A DNA stretch of 64,000 nt from SHZI01 sp031409515. Its GTDB lineage: Bacteria > Pseudomonadota > Gammaproteobacteria > Steroidobacterales > GCA-2729495. The stretch lies in contig JANNXJ010000045.1 in the NCBI GenBank assembly GCA_031409515.1, forward strand, positions 92,532-156,531. The letters are read 5' to 3'. Positions 19,831 through 27,985 of the stretch are shown piece by piece; the first letter of the stretch is position 1, and every line of letters begins with the position of its first letter. The notes beneath the pieces were generated by a model, which was given only the letters and a program-made list of their open reading frames with translations, was not told the DNA's origin and did no database searches. The translations under genes were made by a program, and so were the position numbers.

Positions 19831-20757
19831 GTGGTCTTTGCCGGGTCGCCGGCTTTTGCCACTCCCACGCTCCAGCGCCTGGCCGATCTCGGCCACCTGC
19901 CCGTTGCGGTGCTGACCCAGCCCGACCGCCCCGCCGGCCGGGGCCGGACGGTGGCCCCGGGGCCCGTCAAGCAACTGGCCCTGACCCTGGGGATTCCGGT
20001 GCTCCAGCCCTCAAGCCTCAAGACTGACGTCGCTCAGGCAGAGCTGCGGGCGTTGGCGCCGGACCTGATCGTCGTCGTGGCCTATGGCCTCCTGTTGCCA
20101 GCCACCGTCCTGGCCCTGCCGCGCCGGGGCTGCGTCAACGTGCACGCGTCGCTGCTGCCCCGGTGGCGGGGCGCCTCCCCGATCCAGGCGGCCATTCTGG
20201 CGGGCGATGCTGAAACCGGGGTCAGCATCATGCAGCTCGAGGCCGGGCTGGATACCGGGCCCGTCTATGCCACCGCAAGGCTGACTATCGGCAGTGACGA
20301 AACGGCCGCTGAGCTGGAGGCCCGGCTCGCCCTGCTGGGGGCCGACACCCTGGCAACGCTTCTCGATCCGCTGCTCGCCGGTCAGCTGACCCCTACGCCC
20401 CAGCCCGACGCGGGCGTTACCTACGCGGGCCGCATCAACAAAGCGGAGGCCCGGATCGACTGGCAGACGCCCGCTGCCGAGCTCGCCCGCCGGGTGCGTG
20501 CGTTCAGCTCCTGGCCCGTCGCCGAGACGCTGCTGGACGGCCAGCAGTTGCGTTGTTTCGCCAGTGAGCCCGCTGCCGACGGCCGCGGGGTTGACGGTGT
20601 GCCCGGCACCATCGTCGCCACGGACAACGGCGGGATCCTCGTGCAGACCGGCCGCGGGCAACTGTGGCTCCGGACCGTCCAGCTGCCCGGCCGTCAGCGG
20701 GTGGCAGGCGCGGACTTTGCCCGGGGCCGCGCGCTGGTCGGCAAAGTGCTCGGCTGA
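19831..20757 (+). CDS. fmt: Methionyl-tRNA formyltransferase
   Basis: Formylates initiator Met-tRNA using 10-formyl-THF. The N-terminal Rossmann half has the VFAGSPAFATP strand, SLLPRWRGASPIQAAILAGD (formyl-THF binding) and the GVSIMQLEAGLDTGPV segment; the C-terminal OB domain ends in ARGRALVGKVLG. The start is uncertain: GTG 19831 gives 308 aa but slightly shortens the first strand; a CTG at 19819 would restore four residues and overlap the def stop. The upstream ATG (19654) lies deep in def and is unlikely. It is cotranscribed with def. Confidence 0.93.
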   Translation: MVFAGSPAFATPTLQRLADLGHLPVAVLTQPDRPAGRGRTVAPGPVKQLALTLGIPVLQPSSLKTDVAQAELRALAPDLIVVVAYGLLLPATVLALPRRGCVNVHASLLPRWRGASPIQAAILAGDAETGVSIMQLEAGLDTGPVYATARLTIGSDETAAELEARLALLGADTLATLLDPLLAGQLTPTPQPDAGVTYAGRINKAEARIDWQTPAAELARRVRAFSSWPVAETLLDGQQLRCFASEPAADGRGVDGVPGTIVATDNGGILVQTGRGQLWLRTVQLPGRQRVAGADFARGRALVGKVLG

Positions 20758-20770
20758 TGCTGGGCAGGGC

Positions 20771-22102
20771 ATGAGCGCGGGTGGGCTGACCCGGGCCCTC
20801 GCGGCTCGCGCTGTGGCGGGCGTTCTGGCCCGGGGCCAGACCCTCGATGCAGCCCTGGAGGATCTCCTCGCCGGGACTGATCCCGGGGTGCGCTCCCTGC
20901 CGGACAGGGATCGCGCCCAGGTGCGGGCTCTGGCCTTCGGCGCCGTCCGCAGTCACCACCGGCACCGCGCCCTGCTCCAGGCCCTTCTCGATCGACCACT
21001 GAAAGGCGGAGACTGCACGCTGGAGGCCTTGCTCTCCGTGGGGCTCTTCCAGCTCGCGGATCCGGAACAGCCGGATCATGCGGCCGTCTCTGCGACGGTT
21101 GAGGCCACCCGGCTGCTCGGCCAGGAGCGGGCGGCCGGGCTCGTGAACGCCACCCTCCGTCGCTACCAGCGGGAAGCGCCCGCGCTGCTTGACCGGCTGC
21201 GGGCAGAGCCGGCGGCCTGGCATTCCCATCCCGCCTGGCTCCTTGACCAGTTGCGCAAGGATTGGCCGGAGCACTGGCAGCAGATTGCCGCCGCGAATCA
21301 ACAGCACCCGCCGCTCTGGCTGCGGGTGAACCGGAACCGGGCAAGCGTCAGCGATTACGCAGCGCGGATCGCGACGGAGCTTGGCTTGCGGGCGACGCTG
21401 CTGGAGGGGTTTCCGGACGCCCTGAAGCTCGAAGCTGCCGTGCCGGTGCAGCGCCTCCCGGGCTTTGCCGACGGACTGGTCAGTGTTCAGGACGCCGCTT
21501 CCCAGCTGGCGGCTCACCTGCTGGCGCCGGAGCCGGGGATGCGCGTGCTCGATGCCTGCGCGGCACCGGGCGGCAAGACCGGCCACCTGCTCGAGTACGC
21601 CGGCGGCCAACTCGACCTCACAGCACTGGATATCTCGGCAGAACGGCTCACCCAGGTCGCCAGCAACCTGCGGCGGCTCGGCCAGCGGGCAACGGTTCTG
21701 GCCGGTGATGCGACGGAGCCCGCTACCTGGTGGGATGGCCGGCCCTTCGACCGTATTCTTCTGGACGCCCCCTGTACGGCCACCGGGGTGATCCGTCGGC
21801 ACCCGGACATCAAGCTGCTGCGCCGGGCCGCGGACCTGCCGGCGCTGGTCAGCCGCCAGCGCCTGCTGCTGGAGCGACTCTGGCCCCTGCTGAAGCCGGA
21901 GGGCCGCCTCTTGTACAGCACGTGCTCGTTACTGCGGGCGGAAAATCAGGCGCAGGTGGGCCGCTTCCTGGCGGAGGTCCCGGCCAGGCTCGAGTCAGGC
22001 ACACCCCACCCGGGGCTGCAGCTGCTGCCCGGAGAGCGGGATACCGACGGTTTCTACTATGCTCTAATGACACCAGGCACCAGGGAGCTGGGAACCGGCT
22101 GA
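20771..22102 (+). CDS. rsmB: 16S rRNA (cytosine-967-C5)-methyltransferase
   Basis: A 443-residue RNA methyltransferase. N-terminal NusB-like domain (about 1-140, including AALEDLL... RAQVRALAFGAVR), then a Rossmann SAM domain with VLDACAAPGGKTGHLLEY (motif I), LDAPCTATGVIRRHPDIK (catalytic Cys in motif IV) and YSTCSLLRAENQAQV (motif VI Cys). ATG 20771, 13 bases after fmt ends, gives the normal length; an earlier in-frame ATG would run through fmt. Operon with def and fmt, as in most gammaproteobacteria. Confidence 0.96.
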   Translation: MSAGGLTRALAARAVAGVLARGQTLDAALEDLLAGTDPGVRSLPDRDRAQVRALAFGAVRSHHRHRALLQALLDRPLKGGDCTLEALLSVGLFQLADPEQPDHAAVSATVEATRLLGQERAAGLVNATLRRYQREAPALLDRLRAEPAAWHSHPAWLLDQLRKDWPEHWQQIAAANQQHPPLWLRVNRNRASVSDYAARIATELGLRATLLEGFPDALKLEAAVPVQRLPGFADGLVSVQDAASQLAAHLLAPEPGMRVLDACAAPGGKTGHLLEYAGGQLDLTALDISAERLTQVASNLRRLGQRATVLAGDATEPATWWDGRPFDRILLDAPCTATGVIRRHPDIKLLRRAADLPALVSRQRLLLERLWPLLKPEGRLLYSTCSLLRAENQAQVGRFLAEVPARLESGTPHPGLQLLPGERDTDGFYYALMTPGTRELGTG

Positions 22103-22138
22103 GCCCGCCCACCACGCTGCGCCCGGGATACCACTGAC

Positions 22139-22732
22139 GTGCAGAAAAAAACCAGTCGTCATCTTGGCCCCTTTGCGGCACTGGCTGCCCTCGTTGGCCT
22201 GCTGTGCGCGGGCGCCCTGCAGGCCCAGGAAACGGGCCCCGAGATCCGCAACGCGAGCACCCGCCTCGATGCCGGTGTCTGGTACCTCGCCGCCCGCATC
22301 GACTACCGCCTGAACCGGGACACGCTGGACGCCCTCCAGAGCGGCATACCCCTCACCTTCGACCTGCAGGTCGAAGTGACGGAAGACAGGAACTGGCTGC
22401 CTGATGTGGAAGTAGCAGCCCTGCGCCAGTACTTCGAACTGTCCTGGCAGCCGCTTTCCCGCGGCTATCTGGTGCGCAACAAGAACAGCGGCGACCAGCG
22501 GGCGCACACCACGCTCTTTGCGGCGCTGAATGATCTGGGCCGGATCACGGCCCTGCCTCTCATCGATGCAGCGCTCATTGAGGAAGACAAGGACTACCAG
22601 GTGCGGCTCCGCGCCGTGCTTGACCAGCAACAGCTCCCGGGGCCGCTGCGCATGCTGGCCTTCTGGGACGATGATTTCACCCTGGAAAGCGAGTGGTACC
22701 GGTGGAACCTCCGCACCGGCCAGGCCCCGTGA
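22139..22732 (+). CDS. DUF4390 domain exported protein
   Basis: A 197-residue protein with an N-terminal signal peptide (LAALVGLLCAGALQAQ) and the DUF4390 fold: repeated beta-hairpin segments such as WYLAARIDYRLN, DALQSGIPLTFDLQVEV and YLVRNKNSGDQRAHTTLFAALNDLG. The family is typically found between rsmB and the NtrY-type kinase, as here, and its function is unknown; a periplasmic partner of the kinase is a reasonable guess. GTG at 22139 is the start; its stop overlaps the following GTG by a GTGA. Confidence 0.9.
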   Translation: MQKKTSRHLGPFAALAALVGLLCAGALQAQETGPEIRNASTRLDAGVWYLAARIDYRLNRDTLDALQSGIPLTFDLQVEVTEDRNWLPDVEVAALRQYFELSWQPLSRGYLVRNKNSGDQRAHTTLFAALNDLGRITALPLIDAALIEEDKDYQVRLRAVLDQQQLPGPLRMLAFWDDDFTLESEWYRWNLRTGQAP

Positions 22733-24966
22733 ACGGCGCGGTTGCCCGCGTCGTCAGACGGTACGGGACCGTTACCGTGGCCACGGGCGGCGTCCTGCTG
22801 GGCATCGCCGCCCTGGTCCTGCTGGGACGCTACGCGTCGAGCCCGGCGGACTTTGGCCGCCGGCACGTGCTCATCCTGGCGGTGAATGCCCTCGCTGCTG
22901 CCGCGCTGCTCGGCCTGATCATCGTCAACCTGTTCCAGCTGGTCCGGGCCTACCGGCGCCGGGCGCCGGGGGCGCGGCTGCGGGCCCGCCTCGTCGCGAT
23001 GTTCGTTGGTCTCACGCTGGCCCCCCTGCTGGTCGTCTACTTCTTTGCCCTGCAGTTTGTGAACGGCGGTATCGACAGCTGGTTCGACTCAGACCTTGAA
23101 CAGGAGCTGTCCTCAGCCCTGCGCATGAGCCGGGAGTCACTGGAAGTACAGGCGACGTCCCGCCTGCAGCAGACCAGCGCCCTCGCCGCAGCGCTAGGCA
23201 ATCTGGATGGTGACGCGCTGTCCCGCGCCCTCAGTGTGCTGCGCGCCGATGCCGGGGCTGACGAGCTGACCGTGTTCACCGCCGGGCTGCGCGTCGCGTC
23301 ATCCAGTTCCCGCACCGGGACTCTGCCGCCGAGCCTGTCCGAAGATGCCCTGAACGAGCTGGGGCTGAACGAGCGGTTCGTTGCGCTGGAACCCCAGGGC
23401 AGCGCCCGCTATCAGGTGCGGACCGCGGTGGTGATGCCTGCCGACCTGTCCCTGTCAGGCCAGCGCTATCTGCAGGCCGTGTTTCCGATCAGTGACCGGC
23501 AGGGACGCCTGGCGGATGCCGTGCAGGACACGTACACCCGCTATACCGAGTTGCGGTTCCTGCGGGGGCCTCTCAAGGACAACCTGACGGTTACGCTCTC
23601 TCTGGTGCTGCTGCTCTCGTTGACCTCCGCCGCCGCAGGCGCCTTCTACCTGGCGCGACGGCTGGCCGCGCCGATCGAGTCTCTCGCGGCGGGCACCGAA
23701 GCCGTCGCGAAGGGCGACTTCGACACCCGTCTCCCGCCCGGCAGTGCCGACGAAGTGGGCTTCCTCATTGATTCCTTCAACGGCATGCTCGAACGCCTCG
23801 GCCGGGCCCGGGAGGAAAGCCGGACCAGTCAGCAGCAGCTCGAGCGGGAGCGGGCCAATCTGGCGACGATCCTGGCCAGGCTCTCTACCGGCGTCATTGC
23901 CATTGGCCCGGAGCACCGCATCCGGATCGCCAACGACGCGGCCGGCGCTATCCTCGGCGTGGATCTGGCCTCAAGGGCCGGGGCCTCACTGGACGAGATC
24001 ACCGCCACGGGCCCGCTCCCCGACCAGTTTGTTGCTGCCTGCCGGCCCCACCTGGAGGGCGAGCCGCGCGAGTGGCGGGGCCAGATCGTGCTCCGCACGG
24101 AGGTTGCCCGGCGCATCCTGAACTGCGCGAGCTCCCCGTTACCTGGTGATGGCACCGGCGATCTCCGCTTCGGGGTGATCATCGTTTTCGATGACGTTAC
24201 GGAGTTGCTCGAGGCTCAGCGCGAAGCGGCCTGGGGTGAGGTCGCCCGGCGGCTGGCCCACGAAATCAAGAATCCCCTGACACCGATCCGGCTGGCTGCC
24301 GAACGCATCCGCCGCCGCTACCTCCCCACCATGGACGAGGAGGACGGCCAGGTACTCGATCGTTCGACGCACACGATCGTCCAGCAGGTCGAAGCCATGC
24401 GGGACATGGTCAACGCGTTCAGCGAGTACGCGCGCGCACCCGCAGTGACCGTGGCCCGGGTGGACCTGAGCCAGCTGGTGCGGGAGGTCGCCTGGCTCTA
24501 CCGGGCCCAGGAAGGTCAGCCGACGGTTCAGCTCGTGCTGGAGGATGGTCTCGAAGTGGAGGCCGATGCAGTGCGCGTCCGGCAACTGCTGCACAATCTC
24601 ATCCGCAACGCACAGGAAGCGCTGGAGGGGCAACCCGAGGCTGTCGTGGAAATCGGAGCGCGGAGCGTCGCCGAGGGGGAGCGCCAGTTTGCCGAGATCA
24701 CGGTGACAGACAACGGGCCAGGCATTGATGCCGAGGTGCTGACCCGCCTCTTCGAGCCTTATGTAACCAGCAAGAAAAAGGGCACTGGACTGGGCCTGGC
24801 CATTGTGAAGAAGCTGGTGGAGGAACATGGTGGCACCGTGGCTGCCGAGAACCTGCCAGACCGGGGGGCCCGTCTCGTCGTGAGGCTGCCCGTCCGGGCG
24901 GTCATCCGCGATGCGCTGGGCGAGTCGCGGGTGAACCTGGCAGACAACTGGAAGGAAAGAGCATGA
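22729..24966 (+). CDS. ntrY: Sensor histidine kinase, NtrY type
   Basis: A 745-residue membrane kinase. Three hydrophobic segments near the N-terminus (about 16-110), an extracytoplasmic domain (about 115-290), a further membrane segment (VTLSLVLLLSLTSAAAGAFYLA), a HAMP domain (about 325-375), a PAS domain (about 385-490) and the kinase core. The phosphoacceptor is His511 (LAHEIKNPLTPIRLAAERI), with N (LIRNAQEAL), G1 (DNGPGID) and G2 (KGTGLGLAIVKKL) boxes. GTG 22729 overlaps the DUF4390 stop; a GTG 36 bases earlier is possible. Forms a two-component pair with the next gene. NtrY/NtrX systems sense nitrogen or redox/envelope cues. Confidence 0.94.
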   Translation: MNGAVARVVRRYGTVTVATGGVLLGIAALVLLGRYASSPADFGRRHVLILAVNALAAAALLGLIIVNLFQLVRAYRRRAPGARLRARLVAMFVGLTLAPLLVVYFFALQFVNGGIDSWFDSDLEQELSSALRMSRESLEVQATSRLQQTSALAAALGNLDGDALSRALSVLRADAGADELTVFTAGLRVASSSSRTGTLPPSLSEDALNELGLNERFVALEPQGSARYQVRTAVVMPADLSLSGQRYLQAVFPISDRQGRLADAVQDTYTRYTELRFLRGPLKDNLTVTLSLVLLLSLTSAAAGAFYLARRLAAPIESLAAGTEAVAKGDFDTRLPPGSADEVGFLIDSFNGMLERLGRAREESRTSQQQLERERANLATILARLSTGVIAIGPEHRIRIANDAAGAILGVDLASRAGASLDEITATGPLPDQFVAACRPHLEGEPREWRGQIVLRTEVARRILNCASSPLPGDGTGDLRFGVIIVFDDVTELLEAQREAAWGEVARRLAHEIKNPLTPIRLAAERIRRRYLPTMDEEDGQVLDRSTHTIVQQVEAMRDMVNAFSEYARAPAVTVARVDLSQLVREVAWLYRAQEGQPTVQLVLEDGLEVEADAVRVRQLLHNLIRNAQEALEGQPEAVVEIGARSVAEGERQFAEITVTDNGPGIDAEVLTRLFEPYVTSKKKGTGLGLAIVKKLVEEHGGTVAAENLPDRGARLVVRLPVRAVIRDALGESRVNLADNWKERA

Positions 24967-26318
24967 CTGCGGCACACATCCTCGTGGTCGACGACGAGGC
25001 CGACATTCGCGCCACCATCAGCGACATCCTGGAGGACGAGGGCTACGCGGTCAGCGTTGCCGCGGATGCCGCTGCTGCCCGGGTCGAAGTTGGCCGCGCC
25101 CGGCCGGACCTCATTCTGCTGGACGTCTGGATGCCCGATGTGGATGGCATTACGCTGCTGCGCGAGTGGGCGCGGGAAGGGGCGCCCCGTTGTCCCGTGG
25201 TCATCCTCTCGGGACACGGCACCGTCGAAACTGCCGTCGAAGCCACGCGGCTCGGCGCGGTCGACTTTGTGGAGAAGCCACTGTCGCTGGCCAAACTTCT
25301 GCGCACCGTCGAGAAGGCCCTCGACAAGGCCCCCGAGCCCCGGCGCCCGGCGCCCCGCACCCTCCTGCCGAAGCGTCTGGCCCCCGGTGGCCGCAGTCCG
25401 CTGATGCGGGCCCTGCGCGAGCAGGCGGCAACCATCGCACCACGCCACGAACCAGTCCTGATCGTGGGCGAACCCGGCTCGGGCCGAACGGTGGTCGCCC
25501 ACTATCTCCATGACCTCGCGGGTGGCGGTCACCGGCCCTTCATCACGCTCGTGGGGGCCTCTGTCCCGGAGGAGAACGCCGCAGCGTTGCTGTTCGGCAG
25601 CCGGCTGGGCGAAGCCGCGCAACCCGGCGCCTTCGCCCAGGCGGCAGGCGGCACGCTCTTTCTGCGGGACCTGCAGGACCTGAGTTCCGGCGCGCAGCGC
25701 CTGGTGGCCGGGGCCCTGGAGCAGGGCGGTTACGTCCCGCTGGGCCAGTCAGTGCCGGTGCCCCTGGAGGTGCGGGTCATCGGCTCGCTGGCCACGGAGG
25801 GCGCCAGTCTGGTGCGTCCGGAACTGCTGGCGAGCCTCGCTGAACTTGAGTTGCGGGTGCCGCCGCTCCGGGATCGGCACGAGGATGTGCCGGAACTCCT
25901 GCGTTATGCCGCCGACCGCTTCGTGGATGAGGATGGACTGGCGTTCCGCCGCTTCGGACTGGCGGCACAGAACCGTCTGCGCCATTACCCCTGGCCGGGG
26001 AACGTGCGGGAACTCACCAACCTCGTGCGGCGGTTGCTGGTGGCAGGCGGCCCGGAGGAAATCAGCCTGGCGGAACTCGAGAAACAACTGGTGCCCACCA
26101 CCGGTCTTGTGGAACCACTGGTCAAGCAGGATCTCCTCAGCCTGCCCCTGCGGGAGGCCCGGGAAAAATTCGAGCGGGCTTATCTGATGCAGCAGCTGGC
26201 GTTGTCGGGCGGCCGCGTGGGCCTGCTGGCGAAGCGGGTCGGCATGGAGCGCACGCATCTCTACCGGAAACTCCGCGCCCTCGGCGTCGATTTCCGGCAG
26301 ATCACCGAAGAAGAGTAG
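24963..26318 (+). CDS. ntrX: Response regulator NtrX with degenerate AAA+ domain
   Basis: A 451-residue regulator. Receiver domain 1-118 with phosphoacceptor Asp54 (LILLDVWMPDVDG) and Lys105; AAA+ region about 140-370; Fis-type helix-turn-helix at the C-terminus (LLAKRVGMERTHLYRKLRALG). The ATPase is atypical: Walker A is GEPGSGRT, with Arg175 where lysine is expected; the Walker B end reads TLFLRDLQ instead of TLFLDE; and the GAFTGA loop that contacts sigma-54 is absent. It therefore probably does not activate sigma-54 in the classical way. ATG overlaps the kinase stop (ATGA). The stop codon lies in a repeat (26315-26337). Confidence 0.92.
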   Translation: MTAAHILVVDDEADIRATISDILEDEGYAVSVAADAAAARVEVGRARPDLILLDVWMPDVDGITLLREWAREGAPRCPVVILSGHGTVETAVEATRLGAVDFVEKPLSLAKLLRTVEKALDKAPEPRRPAPRTLLPKRLAPGGRSPLMRALREQAATIAPRHEPVLIVGEPGSGRTVVAHYLHDLAGGGHRPFITLVGASVPEENAAALLFGSRLGEAAQPGAFAQAAGGTLFLRDLQDLSSGAQRLVAGALEQGGYVPLGQSVPVPLEVRVIGSLATEGASLVRPELLASLAELELRVPPLRDRHEDVPELLRYAADRFVDEDGLAFRRFGLAAQNRLRHYPWPGNVRELTNLVRRLLVAGGPEEISLAELEKQLVPTTGLVEPLVKQDLLSLPLREAREKFERAYLMQQLALSGGRVGLLAKRVGMERTHLYRKLRALGVDFRQITEEE

Positions 26319-26383
26319 GAGCGCCTTTAGGCGCGATTCCCTAAAATCATGACGGGGGCGATCGCGCCTAAAGGCGCTCCTAC
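26315..26383. repeat. REP family B palindrome (two inverted units) between ntrX and the deaminase gene
   Basis: A 23-base arm at 26315-26337 is repeated as an exact reverse complement at 26361-26383, separated by 23 bases. Each arm starts GTAG and contains its own hairpin GCGCCTTTAGGCGC. GTAG plus a GC-rich hairpin is the classical REP layout recognised by RAYT enzymes, and a pair in inverted orientation is a BIME. The stop codons of ntrX (26316-26318) and of the convergent gene (26380-26382) both lie in the GTAG/CTAC ends. Confidence 0.88.
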
Positions 26384-27402
26384 CGGAGGAATTTCTGGAA
26401 CTCGGCCGGCAGTCGCGTCGCGTCCACCGCCGCCAGTTCCGCCGGGTAGGGCCGGGAGTTCCAGGTTTGCCAGAAGACCGGGATGTGCCCCTCCAGCCGG
26501 CCGGTCCGGGCATCGCTGATGAGACAGGCCAGAGCCTTGCCTGAGTAAGTGGTGTCCAGACTGAAGCCCGCCAGATCCCGGGCGAGGGCCAGAGCTTCCC
26601 GGGCTTCCGGCGTTGGCAGGGCATAGCCCTCGCCGGCGAATTCCGGCCGAAACTCCAGGCTCGCGCGGTGACTCTTGCCGCTGGTCAGCGCCGGCGGTGG
26701 CAGCAGGCGCTCGATCTCGCTGGCCAGTTGCAGCACAGCCGCTGCATCCACCACGTTCTGGGGCACCACTTTCACGCTCACCACCGTCGCCGCCACGCCC
26801 GCCCGACCCAACCCCACCAGCAGTCCCGCCACGCTGCCCATCGTCCCGCAGGGCAGGTACACGCGCACGGGACCGGTCAGACCGGCAGCAGCCAGTTGCA
26901 GGGCGAGCTCGGTCCCGGCGTCCACGAAGCCCAGAGAGCCCAGCGGCGACGACCCGCCCCAGGCTATTTCGTACAGGCCCTGGGGACCGGCGGGGTGACT
27001 CGCCCGGAGGCGCTCGGCCGCGAGGCGCGTCTCGGCGAATCCCGTCCCGTGGCGGAGGCGCGTGCCGAGCAAGCCATGCCAGCGCAGTGTGTTCGCCACC
27101 CAGGGCGTCTGGACCTGGTCGGTAAGCACAGCCCAGCAGGTGAGACCCACCTGCCGCGCATAGATGGCGGTGGCGAGGGCGTGATTCGACCCGGCAGCCC
27201 CAAAAGTGACGACCGCATCGCAGCCGCGGTCCAGGGCGTCGCCGAGCAGGTACTCAAGCTTACGGACCTTGTTCCCGCCGTACTCCGCGCCTGCCAGGTC
27301 GTCCCGCTTGGTCAGCAAGCCCGGAGCGCCGATGGCGGCGCCAAGGCCGGGGCAGGCTTCAAGGGCCGTCGGCAGCGTCGCCAGCCTGACCCTACTCGCC
27401 AA
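26380..27402 (-). CDS. ACC deaminase / D-cysteine desulfhydrase family PLP enzyme
   Basis: A 340-residue fold-type II PLP enzyme. The PLP lysine is in AEYGGNKVRKLEYLL, VTFGAAGSNHALATA is the phosphate/substrate loop, and YLPCGTMGSVAGLL is the PLP phosphate-binding loop. Members include 1-aminocyclopropane-1-carboxylate deaminase and D-cysteine desulfhydrase; residues cannot separate the two here. Start is a TTG at 27402 overlapping the last 11 bases of the SPOR gene. The stop is supplied by a repeat. It is the last gene of a priA-argS-SPOR run. Confidence 0.88.
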   Translation of the reverse strand: MASRVRLATLPTALEACPGLGAAIGAPGLLTKRDDLAGAEYGGNKVRKLEYLLGDALDRGCDAVVTFGAAGSNHALATAIYARQVGLTCWAVLTDQVQTPWVANTLRWHGLLGTRLRHGTGFAETRLAAERLRASHPAGPQGLYEIAWGGSSPLGSLGFVDAGTELALQLAAAGLTGPVRVYLPCGTMGSVAGLLVGLGRAGVAATVVSVKVVPQNVVDAAAVLQLASEIERLLPPPALTSGKSHRASLEFRPEFAGEGYALPTPEAREALALARDLAGFSLDTTYSGKALACLISDARTGRLEGHIPVFWQTWNSRPYPAELAAVDATRLPAEFQKFLR

Positions 27403-27985
27403 TCGGGATCACCTGATGGTCGATGCCGTTCTGGCGGAGCCGGGCCCGCAGGCGGTTGAGTTCTTCCAGATTTTCGATGGGGCCGATGCGCACCCGGTGA
27501 AACACGGCACCGTTGCCGTCAGCGGTCTGGATTTCGGACACTACGCCAAGAGCGGCCAGCCGCACCTTCACCTTGTCGGCGGCAGTGAGACTCGGAAAGG
27601 CGCCGGCCTGGACGACGTAGGCGCCGGGCACGGAGACGGGCGGCGGCGCTGCCGGGCGCGCCGTCGCGGGCTGCTCGGGTACGTCTACCTCCGCATCGGG
27701 CAGCAGGTCGTAGAACTCGAACCGCCCAGCGGCCTCTGGGGCCCGGGACCTGGGTTCCGTGGCGGACTGGCGCGCGGGCTTGCTGGTCTTCTGCGCCGCT
27801 GCTGCGGCCGCTGGCGCCGCGCGGGTCGCGCCGGCGCCCAGCATCTGTTCCAGGTCCGCCCGGAAAAGCCACGCGAGCAAAGCGGTACACACCAGCAGCA
27901 AAAACACCATGGTTCCCCGGGACACGCTGGCGGCGTCGCGGCGCCGATTGCGCCGGCGCTTCTGCCGGCTGCTGGCTGACGCCAC
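27392..27985 (-). CDS. SPOR-domain membrane protein (FtsN-like)
   Basis: A 197-residue inner-membrane protein: a basic N-terminal cytoplasmic tail (RQKRRRNRRR), one membrane helix (MVFLLLVCTALLAWLF), a low-complexity Ala/Pro linker and a C-terminal SPOR domain (about 118-195; YVVQAGAFPSLTAADKVKVRLAAL). SPOR domains bind denuded peptidoglycan at the septum. It lies downstream of argS as ftsN-like genes do in pseudomonads. GTG 27985 shares one base with the argS stop. Whether it is the true FtsN is not certain. Confidence 0.9.
   Translation of the reverse strand: MASASSRQKRRRNRRRDAASVSRGTMVFLLLVCTALLAWLFRADLEQMLGAGATRAAPAAAAAAQKTSKPARQSATEPRSRAPEAAGRFEFYDLLPDAEVDVPEQPATARPAAPPPVSVPGAYVVQAGAFPSLTAADKVKVRLAALGVVSEIQTADGNGAVFHRVRIGPIENLEELNRLRARLRQNGIDHQVIPIGE

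Noticed and set aside
20504..21802. 432-codon frame opposite fmt/rsmB
   Set aside because: Antisense shadow; both sense genes are strongly identified.
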